A stretch of 64,000 bases of DNA from JANXUC01 sp043782485. Lineage in GTDB: Bacteria > Acidobacteriota > Terriglobia > Terriglobales > Acidobacteriaceae. Position numbers and translations under genes: made by a program. Of the stretch, positions 33,678-42,325 are shown piece by piece. The notes under the pieces were generated by a model. That model was not told where the DNA came from. It did no database searches and saw nothing but the letters and a program-made list of their open reading frames with translations. The stretch is taken from the NCBI GenBank assembly GCA_043782485.1, contig JAYWAL010000088.1:1-64000 (forward strand), written 5' to 3'. Within the stretch, counting starts at the first letter, position 1, and every line of letters starts with the position of its first letter.

Positions 33678-34727
33678 ATGAGACTAGTCCTTGCTTTCCT
33701 GACGCTCTTCGCCGCTCTTACCCCGGCCGCTCTTACGCCGGCGTTCGCCCAATCCACCACGGAATATCGGGCCACGATACAAACTGTAAAATACCTCTTC
33801 GCCAGCGCCGAACCGGTCGCCAAAGTTCCCTCCGGTGGGATCGTCGATACCAATACTCTCGACTGTTTCGGCAACGTCCTGAAGAAGCCGGGCGACACGC
33901 TGAGCATGGTGAAGGGCGACAACCCGCTCACCGGCCCGTTCTATGTTGAGGGCGCCGAGCCAGGCGACACGCTGGCCGTCAAGATTCTGGACCTTCAGGT
34001 GGACGGGGATCAGGGCGTTGGCGCTTTCGGCCCCGGCTTTGGCGCGCTGAACGCCACCACGTACACGGCCATGCTCGGCCCGGCGCTTCCGGAGAAAATC
34101 TGGTACTACCCCATTGACCACGCGAGTAACACGGCGAAATTCCAGGCGCTGGACTCGAAGTTTTCTGTTTCAATTCCGCTGCACCCTTTTTTCGGATGCA
34201 TCGGTGTCGCCCCAGCGGGCGGCGAAGCGCGCAGTTCCATCGTCCCGGCGGAGTTTGGCGGCAACATGGATTCGCCCGAGGCTAGCGTCGGCAACACTGT
34301 CTATTTCCCGGTCAACGTCCCGGGAGCGCTGCTCTATGTGGGGGATGGTCACGCCGCCATGGGCGATGGCGAAATCGCCGGAACCGCGATTGAAGTTCCG
34401 CTGCACGCGCGTTTCCAGGTGGACGTCATCAAGGGGCAGGCGATTCACTGGCCGCGCTTTGAGAACGAGCAAAGCATAATGACGGTCGGGGCCTACCGCC
34501 CGGTGGACGACGCGCTGCGCATCGCCTTCACGGAACTGGTTGGCTGGATGCACCATGACTACGAGATTTCCGAGATGGACGCCTACGAGTTACTGACGAA
34601 GGTCGCTCACATTCGCCTGTCGGAAATGGTGGATCCGAATTATGTGGTGGTCGCGTCGGTGGAGAAAAAATTCCTGCCCGCGAAGAGGCCGCTGGCGGAG
34701 GATCATGAGACCAAATCGGGAAAGTGA
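33678..34727 (+). CDS. Exported acetamidase/formamidase family protein
   Basis: The product has 349 residues and starts 11 nt after the kinase gene. A signal peptide (MRLVLAFLTLFAALTPAALTPAFA) indicates export, unlike the cytoplasmic acetamidases. The family is shown by NPLTGPFYVEGAEPGDTLAV, then FGCIGVAPAGGEARSSIVP, FGGNMDSPEASVGNTVYFPV and DGHAAMGDGEIAGTAIEVPL, with the metal/acid residues of the FmdA/AmdA fold. The predicted reaction is hydrolysis of short amides to ammonia. Closeness to the two-component genes suggests, but does not prove, cotranscription. Confidence 0.9.
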   Translation: MRLVLAFLTLFAALTPAALTPAFAQSTTEYRATIQTVKYLFASAEPVAKVPSGGIVDTNTLDCFGNVLKKPGDTLSMVKGDNPLTGPFYVEGAEPGDTLAVKILDLQVDGDQGVGAFGPGFGALNATTYTAMLGPALPEKIWYYPIDHASNTAKFQALDSKFSVSIPLHPFFGCIGVAPAGGEARSSIVPAEFGGNMDSPEASVGNTVYFPVNVPGALLYVGDGHAAMGDGEIAGTAIEVPLHARFQVDVIKGQAIHWPRFENEQSIMTVGAYRPVDDALRIAFTELVGWMHHDYEISEMDAYELLTKVAHIRLSEMVDPNYVVVASVEKKFLPAKRPLAEDHETKSGK

Positions 34728-34888
34728 GGGAAATTCGGCATTTTCAACAAGTTTGTCCTTCCGGGTTCTTGACTTCCGGGAAAGGCAGGTTACACTTTGA
34801 TCAATAGTGCCCGAAATTAGTGCATCTGGCCCAGATTTGGAGGCGCGCAGGGCGCCTCCGAGCAAAGCAGGTAAGCAAGAGTTACCGC

Positions 34889-35836
34889 ATGGATCTTTAC
34901 TCGATCTTAGGCCAACAGCTTTCTGTTGACGAGGCTCTCCCCCCAGAGTCCGCTCCCGCGGCTGCTGCGCTGCGGTTGCGCGCGCAGCCGTCCGGCGCGG
35001 CGAGGTCAGGCCTAGAGACGGAAAACACCGTGCCGACCCCGGAGGAATACACGTTGGCGCTGCGCCTTCTGGCCGAGGCCAAGTTAAGAGCCCTACTGGC
35101 ATCGGCCGTCGAGCGCGTCCGCTACATCACGAATGCGAGCGGCGTGGCCCTAGCTCTGTGCGAGGGGCTGACACTGGCGGAAAATGGGTCCGACGAGCAA
35201 CGCGAAAATTCAGAAGACGCCATGGTTTGTCACGCCGGAAGCGGTCCTGCCGCTCCTGAAGTGGGCGCGCGCATGTATATCCGCTCGGGCATCACGGCCG
35301 AGAGCCTGCGCACCCGCCAGACCCTGCGTTGCGACCACGCCTCCACCGATCCCCGCGTTAACCAGGAAAGCTGCAAAGCTCTGGGCATTGAATCGGTGCT
35401 GGTCATGCCGGTGATCTTGAATCGGAACGTGGTGGGCATGTTCCAGTTGTTTAGCGCTCGGGCAGTTGCTTTCACGGAGCGAGATGCCACCACGCTGCGC
35501 GCGTGTCTGCCGCAGGTGCAGTTCAGCCTGCAAGAGGCGGTGCAGGCGGGCTTGCCGCTGGGTCATATTTCCTGGGCGGAGGAAGAGCCAGCGACAGTTG
35601 AAGCCCACGACGAAGTTGCCTGCGACGGCGTTGCTAATGACCCCGCGATTCTCACGGTGAAGCTGCCCGTGGCCTTTCCCATCGACTCGTTCCGCAAGGC
35701 GGACTCGGCAGGCCAACCGCAAGATCAGCCGCATCCGGCGGAACCAGAAGTACCAGCCTTTCTGGCGCGGCTGGCTGACGAGGCCCGTCCTGTTGCTAAC
35801 CGCACGTGGAGTCAATGGTTTCGGCCCCAGTGGTGA
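34889..35836 (+). CDS. GAF domain protein
   Basis: The product has 315 residues from ATG 34889; a more upstream in-frame start at 34820 looks less natural. After a short helical lead (ALRLLAEAKLRALLASAVERVRYITNAS region), residues about 85-235 form a GAF domain with CDHASTDPRVNQESC, KALGIESVLVMPVI and VVGMFQLFSARAVAFTERDATTLRACL. The C-terminal 75 residues are low-complexity and polar. There is no kinase, cyclase or DNA-binding output domain, so it may be a stand-alone small-molecule or redox sensor that works through a partner. Confidence 0.85.
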   Translation: MDLYSILGQQLSVDEALPPESAPAAAALRLRAQPSGAARSGLETENTVPTPEEYTLALRLLAEAKLRALLASAVERVRYITNASGVALALCEGLTLAENGSDEQRENSEDAMVCHAGSGPAAPEVGARMYIRSGITAESLRTRQTLRCDHASTDPRVNQESCKALGIESVLVMPVILNRNVVGMFQLFSARAVAFTERDATTLRACLPQVQFSLQEAVQAGLPLGHISWAEEEPATVEAHDEVACDGVANDPAILTVKLPVAFPIDSFRKADSAGQPQDQPHPAEPEVPAFLARLADEARPVANRTWSQWFRPQW

Positions 35837-35984
35837 TTTGCGGATCGCTACGGTGGGTTGCATCATAATGGTTCGTGTCGCTATCGTTCGCATTTGGGCA
35901 ATTGCTTCTGTGAGCTTGACAAACGTCCGCTAACTGCTTACATTCCGAGTAACTTGTAGCGATTCAGAATCGGAGTGCCCCAGG

Positions 35985-36248
35985 ATGCAAGACATGAAAA
36001 ACGTCTACGAAGTGTTACGGCAGAAAGAAATGGAATTGGCGCGCCTTGAGAAAGAAGTCGAGGCTTTGCGTCTTGTGGCCCCGCTCCTCTCCGAGGAGAA
36101 GGAAACGGCCGACTCCTCAAAATCCAGCTTTGGCATGGGAACCACGCAGCAGCCGATTCGCATTCCGCAGGCCGCCGCGGTAGCCCAGGCTCCGGTGCAG
36201 AGCGCCCGCGCCGCCGGGTGGGAAGAAACCGCGAAGCGCTGGCCGTAG
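35985..36248 (+). CDS. Small coiled-coil protein
   Basis: The protein has 87 residues from ATG 35985 with GGAG 9 nt upstream; ATG 35994 is an alternative. The first half is a charged heptad helix (VYEVLRQKEMELARLEKEVEAL), and the second is a Ser/Gln/Ala/Pro-rich tail ending WEETAKRWP. No function is recognised. Its position upstream of the PilZ-TonB gene may be coincidental. Confidence 0.65.
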   Translation: MQDMKNVYEVLRQKEMELARLEKEVEALRLVAPLLSEEKETADSSKSSFGMGTTQQPIRIPQAAAVAQAPVQSARAAGWEETAKRWP

Positions 36249-36413
36249 GCTGCGCGGAGTTCCCAGTTTCCGTCCCAGAAATTCGGACGTCTGAATTGGC
36301 GACAGATCACGACCCAGGCCCGTGCTTGGGTCTTTTTGTTCAACTTTTTGGCTTCAAATCTAGAGACTTCAACTTTGGCTTCGCCGTGATAGGCGGAGCA
36401 CAACAAGGCTTTC

Positions 36414-37277
36414 ATGGCGGCGGTTCCCCTGCAAACCCCTTTACGCCGTAGGCACTCGCGCTACGAACTGACCTGCCCGGTCGAAGTCACCGTCTTGCGC
36501 TCCGGCATCCCGCAAAACCTGCCGGGACGTATCGTGGATGCCGGGGTGGGAGGCGTCAGCGTGGTCCTTTCCGGCGATTTATATCCGGGAGAGTCGATAG
36601 GCGTGGAATTTCAACTGGCGGACGCGCCATCGATGATTCAGGCGCGCGCCCGGGTTCGTTATCAAGACCGTCTGCGCTGCGGCCTGGAATTCTCCACCGT
36701 GAGTCCGGAAAAGCTGGAACTGGTGCGCCGCTGGACCGATCAGCGCCACCGCGTGATGATTTCGTCGGCGGATACCATCAAGCTCATTCCCGTGGTTGAG
36801 CCGCAATTCTTGCAGGCCGCACAACCCCGGCTGCTGCCGAAGCGCCGAGGCATGGGTTGGGTCGCAAAATCGGCGGTCGTGCTGGCCGTGGCCGGTTGTT
36901 TGGCAGGGGGTGTTTGGGCTTACGAACAGTATGTCGCCACACCTCATCTTTCGGCCCAGGCGGCGGGCGCAGAGGCTTTGCAACGGCGCGTCATCGTCGC
37001 GGCGGACGTGATGCAGTCGCTCATTACTTACCGCACCATGCCGACTTATCCGGCGACGGCGCAGCAACGCGGGATTGAAGGCACGGTGCTGCTGGATACG
37101 GTCGTCGGCAAGGATGGTAGGGTTCTAGAAGTTCGGGCTTCGAGCGGGCCACCGGAGCTCACGGGCGCCGCCACCGATGCCGTGAAGAACTGGCGCTTTT
37201 CCCCGTTCACCCTGAACGGCGATGCCGTGGAAGTGGAAACGACGATTGAGGTTGAGTTCCGCTTGAAAGACCGTTAG
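36414..37277 (+). CDS. PilZ domain - TM - TonB C-terminal domain fusion protein
   Basis: The protein has 287 residues. Residues about 11-115 form a PilZ domain: RRRHSR (11-16) supplies the RxxxR-type c-di-GMP motif and DAGVGG (42-47) stands where (D/N)xSxxG is expected, with Gly in place of Ser. A single membrane helix spans about 150-169 (VAKSAVVLAVAGCLAGGVWA). Residues about 205-285 are a TonB/TolA C-terminal domain (MPTYPATAQQRGIEGTVLL, then DAVKNWRFSPFTLNG). The topology puts PilZ in the cytoplasm and TonB-CTD in the periplasm, so it could couple c-di-GMP to periplasmic or outer-membrane contacts. Binding is uncertain because of the altered motif. Confidence 0.88.
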   Translation: MAAVPLQTPLRRRHSRYELTCPVEVTVLRSGIPQNLPGRIVDAGVGGVSVVLSGDLYPGESIGVEFQLADAPSMIQARARVRYQDRLRCGLEFSTVSPEKLELVRRWTDQRHRVMISSADTIKLIPVVEPQFLQAAQPRLLPKRRGMGWVAKSAVVLAVAGCLAGGVWAYEQYVATPHLSAQAAGAEALQRRVIVAADVMQSLITYRTMPTYPATAQQRGIEGTVLLDTVVGKDGRVLEVRASSGPPELTGAATDAVKNWRFSPFTLNGDAVEVETTIEVEFRLKDR

Positions 37278-37353
37278 TCGGGTTATTTTCCCGAATTTTC
37301 GCCCATCCCCCGTTGATTGAATAGCGATTCAGGCGGAAATTCTTCGGAGCTTC

Positions 37354-37800
37354 TTACGACGGGTCTTTGGGGCGCTCGCTGCGGAGGTTTTTCAGGACCG
37401 AAAAGCTGCTCAAGCCAAAGCAGGCTACAGCCAAAAGCGCGAGTACTGGAGCGGCTTCTGGATGAATGCGCCGCACGTCCGCCATTAGCGCGGCCAGGGC
37501 AAAAACAATACCGCCAACATTGAGCCATATCGGCGCATGCACCGGTCGCAGGTCGGCGGCGCGCAGCCGAAGCTGCAAAATCAGCGCCAGGAGGCCGATC
37601 GCCGCCAAAACGACAATCGCCAGTGGGCTGCTCAATCCGCCACGGTTGGTGTAAATCACAACCAGCGCCAGCACTCCGCAAAGGAGGCCGGAGACAATCA
37701 CAGTCCAGCGCCGGGAATGGTTGGCATTATCCAAATGGGGTAATTGTAGCGTGCAGGCGGTTCGGACGCCTATCATCCTGTGGTAAAAGCCAGAGTCCAA
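37354..37800 (-). CDS. Hypothetical membrane protein (up to 148 aa)
   Basis: There are about four predicted helices: VIVSGLLCGVLALVVIYTN, PLAIVVLAAIGLLALILQL, APIWLNVGGIVFALAALMA and APVLALLAVACFGLSSFSVL. The N-terminal 25-30 residues are polar and the true start may be internal. No catalytic motif or named family is recognised. It faces the PilZ-TonB gene convergently. Confidence 0.6.
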   Translation of the reverse strand: MDSGFYHRMIGVRTACTLQLPHLDNANHSRRWTVIVSGLLCGVLALVVIYTNRGGLSSPLAIVVLAAIGLLALILQLRLRAADLRPVHAPIWLNVGGIVFALAALMADVRRIHPEAAPVLALLAVACFGLSSFSVLKNLRSERPKDPS

Positions 37801-37829
37801 AATCCAGCGCCTAAAGTGGCTGCTGAAAA

Positions 37830-38035
37830 AGTCATTTTTTCAAATCAACCCCTCACCGCAGGGGCTAAAGCCCCTTCATTACAAAGGGCTTATCGCAGCA
37901 CTGAAGTGCTGCGCCGCCCAAAAGCTGGTGCTAGAACGAGTTTTTCAGCAGCCTGTAAAGGCGCACTCAAATCCAGGCTCTTACGCCACCGCTAAAGCGG
38001 TGGCCTGATCGAATCCTACTTTTACCACGGGCTGC
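37830..38035. repeat. Intergenic palindromic repeats before the TMEM175-like gene
   Basis: Units are GGGGCTAAAGCCCC (37861-37874), CGCAGCACTGAAGTGCTGCG (37894-37913) with the tail CCGCCCAAAAGC, and CCACCGCTAAAGCGGTGG (37986-38003). A TTTTCAGCAGCC string and ACCACGGGCTGCT flank them. All belong to the dispersed C-TGAA-G / C-TAAA-G hairpin family. Confidence 0.85.
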
Positions 38036-38099
38036 TATGCAATCCCGGCTACGTCTTGTACGGCAAATACCGCTACAATTTCCGGAGTTCTTGGCGACG

Positions 38100-38690
38100 A
38101 TGCAAAGTATGGGCACAAACCGCATTGAGGCGTTTAGTGACGGTGTGATCGCCATCATTTTGACGGTGATGGTGCTGGAATTGAAGGTTCCGACAAGCGC
38201 GACCTTTCCCGCGTTGAGGGCCGTGGTGCCGACGCTATTGAGCTATGCGCTGAGCTTTCTAATCGTGGCTATCATGTGGGTGAATCATCATCACATGATG
38301 CACTTGGCGAAACACGCGAGCGCCAAGCTGCTGTGGGCGAATAACAACCTTCTTTTCTGGATGTCGCTGATTCCGTTTGTAACGGCGTATTTGGGGCAGA
38401 CGCATGGGGCACCGGTGGCCGTGGCTGCTTACGGACTGGTGCTGACGTTCTGTGCCGCTGGTTTTACGCTGCTGCGCTATGCGGTCACTGTGGACCATCA
38501 CGGCCATGCAGGCACCCAGGAACAGAATCGCCGCGCCATACGCAAGAGCCTGTGGTCCGGCTTTCTGTACGCTTCCTCCGTACCCCTGGCGTTTGTCCAC
38601 ATATCGATCTCGTTCTTCATCTTCCTCCTGATTCCAGCGATCTACTTCCTGCCGGAGCGGAAGATCGAAGAGCTAATCGCCGAACTTTAA
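38100..38690 (+). CDS. TMEM175-family (DUF1211) potassium channel-like protein
   Basis: The product has 196 residues from ATG 38100 (ATG 38109 is also possible). The N-terminus contains the family signature RIEAFSDGVIAIILTVMVLEL, whose FSD motif lines the pore helix in bacterial and lysosomal TMEM175 channels. Six hydrophobic helices follow, in line with one six-helix repeat, so a tetramer would form the pore. The His-rich stretch NHHHMMHLAKH sits after helix 3. It probably conducts K+ or similar cations across the inner membrane. Confidence 0.88.
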   Translation: MQSMGTNRIEAFSDGVIAIILTVMVLELKVPTSATFPALRAVVPTLLSYALSFLIVAIMWVNHHHMMHLAKHASAKLLWANNNLLFWMSLIPFVTAYLGQTHGAPVAVAAYGLVLTFCAAGFTLLRYAVTVDHHGHAGTQEQNRRAIRKSLWSGFLYASSVPLAFVHISISFFIFLLIPAIYFLPERKIEELIAEL

Positions 38691-38859
38691 ACACGTGACG
38701 ACTGTATGCATCGGCAAGAAATAATGAATTAAATTCCGTTCTCATGTCGATTCGGCCACACCCCCTTCGACGTATCAGCAGAGAGCCAGTACGGTAGCGG
38801 CCAAGCGACCCAGCTGCGCTCTCAATCCGAGCTTACCGCTCAACCCAGGAGATTTCACA

Positions 38860-39300
38860 ATGCGATTCATGGTCATCGTCAAAGCAACACCAGAGACAGA
38901 AAAACCGGGCGCACTCCCCGATCCCAAGCTCATGCTGGAAATGGGCAAGTACAACGAAGAACTCATGAAGGCTGGCGTCCTGCTCGCCCTCGATGGCCTC
39001 CATCCCAGCTCCAAAGGCGCACGCGTCAAATTCTCCGGCAAATCCCGTACTATCATCGACGGCCCATTCACCGAGGCCAAGGAACTGATCGCTGGCTACT
39101 CGATCTTGCAGGTCAAGTCCCTGGAAGAGGCCATCGAGTGGGTCAAGCGTGGCCCCAACTGCAGCCCCACCGGCGAAAGCGAAGTCGAAATCCGCCAGAT
39201 CTTTGAGATGGAAGACTTCGCAACCATCCTGACCGACGAGCAGATTCAGCACAAAGTAGCGAAACGCGCTGAGCTGCCAAATCAAAGCGCCAACAAATAG
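38860..39300 (+). CDS. YCII/DGPF domain protein
   Basis: The protein has 146 residues, and ATG 38860 has AGGAG upstream. It fits the YCII-related alpha/beta barrel family: MRFMVIVKATPETEKPG at the start and the name-giving DGPF in IIDGPFTEAKELIAGYSIL. The next gene (59 nt downstream) encodes an ECF42-type sigma factor. Such DGPF proteins are the constant neighbours of ECF42 sigma factors. The biochemical role is not settled. Confidence 0.93.
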   Translation: MRFMVIVKATPETEKPGALPDPKLMLEMGKYNEELMKAGVLLALDGLHPSSKGARVKFSGKSRTIIDGPFTEAKELIAGYSILQVKSLEEAIEWVKRGPNCSPTGESEVEIRQIFEMEDFATILTDEQIQHKVAKRAELPNQSANK

Positions 39301-39358
39301 CCGTACTTCCATCTCCGCACTTGCAGCAATGGACCGAAAGCTGGTGTGATCGGTAGCA

Positions 39359-40639
39359 GTGTCCGCTACCGATCCACATCCGGCCTTGCATCGCACCATC
39401 GAAGCCGTCTGGCGCATCGAGTCCGGGCGCGTCATCGCCGGACTCACGGGCCTCACCCGCGACGTCGGCCTGGCCGAAGACCTCGCGCAAGAAGCACTCG
39501 TCGCTGCCCTCGAACAGTGGCCAAAATCGGGAGTCCCCGAGAATCCCGCGGCATGGCTCACCGCCACCGCGAAACGCGGCGGCATTGATCTGTTCCGCCG
39601 CAACGCCGTCGCCGGGCGCAAATACGAGGTGCTCGCCCGCGAACTCGAAGCGCTCGAACAAACCGTACCCGACCTCGACTCCCCGCTCGACAACACCATT
39701 AGCGATGACCTGCTTCGCCTGGTCTTCATCGCCTGCCATCCAGTTCTCCCCACCGAGTCCAGCGCCGCGCTCACCCTCCGTCTGCTGGGCGGCCTCACCA
39801 CCGACGAGATCGCCCGCGCCTTCCTCACCGCCGAACCCACCATCGCGCAGCGCATCGTCCGCGCGAAACGCACCCTCGCTGATAAACACATCGCGTTCGA
39901 AGTCCCCCGCGGCCCCGAATTAGGCGCCCGCCTCTCCTCTGTCCTCGAAGTCATCTACCTCATCTTCAACGAGGGCTACTCCGCCACCGCCGGCGACGAC
40001 CTCACGCGCCCCGCCCTCTGCGAAGACGCGCTCCGCCTCGGACGCATCCTGGCCGAACTCACCCCACAGGAACCCGAAGTCCACGGACTGGTCGCTCTCA
40101 TGGAGATTCAGGCCTCCCGCACCCGCACGCGCGTCTCCCCCACCGGCGAACCCGTGTTACTCCTCGATCAAAACCGCATGCAATGGGATCGAATCCTGAT
40201 CCGTCGCGGACTCACTGCCATCGAACGCGCGCATACAATCAACACCGCCCGCGGCCCCTATCTCCTGCAAGCCGAAATCGCCGCCTGCCACGCCCGCGCC
40301 CGCACGCCATCCGAAACCGACTGGCCCCGGATCGTTGTTCTCTATACGGAACTAGCCATACTCACTCCATCCCCCATCATCGAACTCAACCGCGCCGTCG
40401 CTGTCTCCATGGCCCACGGCCCCCAGGCCGGCCTGGCACTCGTGGATGCCCTCGCTTCCGACCCGTCTCTCGCGCGCTACCATCTTCTTCCGAGCGTCCG
40501 CGCCGACCTGCTCTACAAACTAGGCCGCCCCAGCGAAGCTCGCGCCGAGTTCGAACGCGCCGCCACCCTAACTCGCAACACCCGCGAACGCGACCTCCTA
40601 CTAACCCGCGCTGCATTATGCGGGACTGACCCAAGTTAG
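39359..40639 (+). CDS. ECF42-type RNA polymerase sigma factor with C-terminal extension
   Basis: The protein has 426 residues from GTG 39359. The N-terminal third has sigma region 2 (LTRDVGLAEDLAQEALVAAL, PAAWLTATAKRGGIDLFRR) and region 4 (LTLRLLGGLTTDEIARAFLT, TIAQRIVRAKRTLAD). A long C-terminal helical extension of about 220 residues follows (VIYLIFNEGYSATAGDDL, LCEDALRLGRIL, LPSVRADLLYKLGR), the hallmark of the ECF41/42-like groups that lack a classical anti-sigma factor. The extension is thought to control activity directly. Genomic pairing with the DGPF gene supports ECF42. The end carries TPR-like helices. Confidence 0.92.
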   Translation: MSATDPHPALHRTIEAVWRIESGRVIAGLTGLTRDVGLAEDLAQEALVAALEQWPKSGVPENPAAWLTATAKRGGIDLFRRNAVAGRKYEVLARELEALEQTVPDLDSPLDNTISDDLLRLVFIACHPVLPTESSAALTLRLLGGLTTDEIARAFLTAEPTIAQRIVRAKRTLADKHIAFEVPRGPELGARLSSVLEVIYLIFNEGYSATAGDDLTRPALCEDALRLGRILAELTPQEPEVHGLVALMEIQASRTRTRVSPTGEPVLLLDQNRMQWDRILIRRGLTAIERAHTINTARGPYLLQAEIAACHARARTPSETDWPRIVVLYTELAILTPSPIIELNRAVAVSMAHGPQAGLALVDALASDPSLARYHLLPSVRADLLYKLGRPSEARAEFERAATLTRNTRERDLLLTRAALCGTDPS

Positions 40640-40689
40640 GAAAAAACGAGTGCCCGGGTGCCGGGTGCCGAGAAACACTTTTGCGGATC

Positions 40690-40803
40690 CACCGGACCAG
40701 CATTTCGCGATCACGAGCGGTCCATTCTGACTCAATCTCAACCATCTCCACTTCACGCAGGGAGCAACACGAAAGCCGCTCCATTGCCAAAAGGGCACGA
40801 GTT
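40690..40803 (-). pseudogene. 3' remnant of a REP-associated tyrosine transposase
   Basis: On the minus strand, one frame gives WQWSGFRV (near 40803-40780) and a shifted frame gives SLREVEMVEIESEWTARDRE (to about 40704). The second string matches the C-terminal part of the RAYT relic at 1625-2156 (SLREVGMVEIESEWTARDRE) with one difference, and the first matches its EWEWSSFRHYS region. Everything upstream of this piece is absent, so it is a truncated, frameshifted copy left between the sigma factor and aminotransferase genes. Confidence 0.8.
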
Positions 40804-40943
40804 CAGCCGCGCGGTAAAGTCCAAGAAACATAGGGGCATAAGCCCCCAGGGATGCCTTACGCTTTTGGGCGCCGCAGCGCCTCAGAGTGTGCGCGAGAAG
40901 CTCGTTGGCCAAAAGCCTTACAATGTGGGCACGGAGCCGAACC

Positions 40944-42155
40944 ATGCCCACAACCCCGACCCACGAAATCACCGCTGCCCAGCGCCTGGAAAACGTTCGC
41001 TATGCGATTCGTGACATGGCGGTATTAGCCGACCAACTGGCTCGCGAGGGCCACAAGATTCTGCCCCTTAACATCGGCGATCCTCTGAGCTTTGATTTCG
41101 TGACGCCCATGCACATGATTGAGGCCGTACATAAGGCGATGCGCGACGGCAAGAATGGGTATGCGGCCTCGCTCGGGATCGACGAAGCGATTACTGCCAT
41201 CCGCCACGAAGCGGCTCGCAAGAGGATTGCGAATGTGCAGAGCGCGTTTGTGACACAAGGCGTAAGCGAAACTGTGGACCTGTGCCTGACCGCGCTGCTC
41301 AATCCCGGCGAGAGTGTGCTGACGCCGTGTCCGGACTATCCGTTGTATTCCGCAGTCCTGGCCAAGCTGGAGATACCGCTCAACTTGTACGACCTGGACG
41401 AGGAAGACGCCTGGCAGCCGGACATTGAAGACATTCGGCGGAAGATTACGCCGAGGACGCGCGGCATTGTTCTGATTAATCCCAACAATCCAACGGGCGC
41501 GCTGTACTCGCGGGGCAAGTTGGAGGAAATCGCGCAGTTGGCGCGCGAGCACGGTCTGGTGGTTTTTGCCGATGAGATTTACGACAAACTGATTCTTGAT
41601 GACGGCGAGGAGCATGTGGCGTTCGCCAGCATTGCGCCGGATGTGCCCTGCGTTACGTTTGGTGGCCTTTCGAAGAACTATCTCGCGCCGGGTTGGCGCA
41701 TTGGCTGGGGCATAGTCAGCGGCGATGCGGCCGCGCTGAAGCCGTATATCGAAGGCGTGCATAAGCTATTGCGTTCGCGGCTTTCCGCCAACCAGCCCAT
41801 GCAGTATGCCATCAAGGCGGCGCTGGAAGGGCCGCAGGATCATTTGGCGGATGTGCGGGCGCGGATGCGGGCGCGGCGAGATGTAACGGCCGAGTGGTGC
41901 CACGCCACGCCACGCGTTAGCTGTGTGGCTCCGCGCGGGGCGTTCTATGCGTTTCCGAAGATTGACATTCCTGAGGGAGACGACGTTTTCTGTAAAGAAT
42001 TGCTGTTGCAGAAGCATGTACTTACCGTGCATGGCAGCGGGTTCGGGCAGAAGACTGGAACCAAGCACTTCCGGATTGTCTTTTTGCCCAATGAGGAAAT
42101 TCTCGGGCGGGCTTATGGGGCAGTGGGGGAGTTTTTGCGAAAGCGGTATTCCTAA
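40944..42155 (+). CDS. Class I/II PLP-dependent aminotransferase
   Basis: The start is ATG 40944, with GGAG 7 nt upstream; 403 residues. Fold-type I aminotransferase motifs are NNPTG (181-185), the cofactor Asp in FADEIYDKL (about 207-215), and the Schiff-base Lys244 in FGGLSKNYLAPGWRIGW. Similarity runs to the AlaA/AlaT-like alanine and aspartate aminotransferases. The substrate cannot be fixed from sequence. A palindromic element (42173-42213) follows the stop and may end transcription. Confidence 0.92.
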   Translation: MPTTPTHEITAAQRLENVRYAIRDMAVLADQLAREGHKILPLNIGDPLSFDFVTPMHMIEAVHKAMRDGKNGYAASLGIDEAITAIRHEAARKRIANVQSAFVTQGVSETVDLCLTALLNPGESVLTPCPDYPLYSAVLAKLEIPLNLYDLDEEDAWQPDIEDIRRKITPRTRGIVLINPNNPTGALYSRGKLEEIAQLAREHGLVVFADEIYDKLILDDGEEHVAFASIAPDVPCVTFGGLSKNYLAPGWRIGWGIVSGDAAALKPYIEGVHKLLRSRLSANQPMQYAIKAALEGPQDHLADVRARMRARRDVTAEWCHATPRVSCVAPRGAFYAFPKIDIPEGDDVFCKELLLQKHVLTVHGSGFGQKTGTKHFRIVFLPNEEILGRAYGAVGEFLRKRYS

Positions 42156-42172
42156 GATACAACGCTTGAATT

Positions 42173-42213
42173 CCCCGCCCTGTCGTAACGAACGCGACAA
42201 GGAGGGGACACCC
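42173..42213. repeat. Palindromic element, copy A (terminator-like)
   Basis: CCCCGCCCTGTCG (42173-42185) and CGACAAGGAGGGG (42195-42207) form a stem. The reverse complement matches the element at 55365-55406 over most of its length. It follows the aminotransferase stop by 17 nt. Confidence 0.7.
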
Positions 42214-42237
42214 GGCGGAGGGAAAGTTTGTAGATTG

Positions 42238-42303
42238 GGCAGGGGTCCTTCGACGCAGAAAGGCCTTGACTTCGTGAAGGCCATTCCGCGCTCAGGATGA
42301 CAA
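42238..42303. repeat. Dispersed hairpin element between convergent genes
   Basis: GGCAGGGGTCCTTCGAC, an imperfect hairpin around TTGACTTCGTGAAGG, then GCTCAGGATGACAA. The flanks match those of the perfect hairpin at 23311-23374. Both lie between convergent genes. Confidence 0.7.
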
Positions 42304-42325
42304 TTTTGAAAAACAGGGCACGGGG

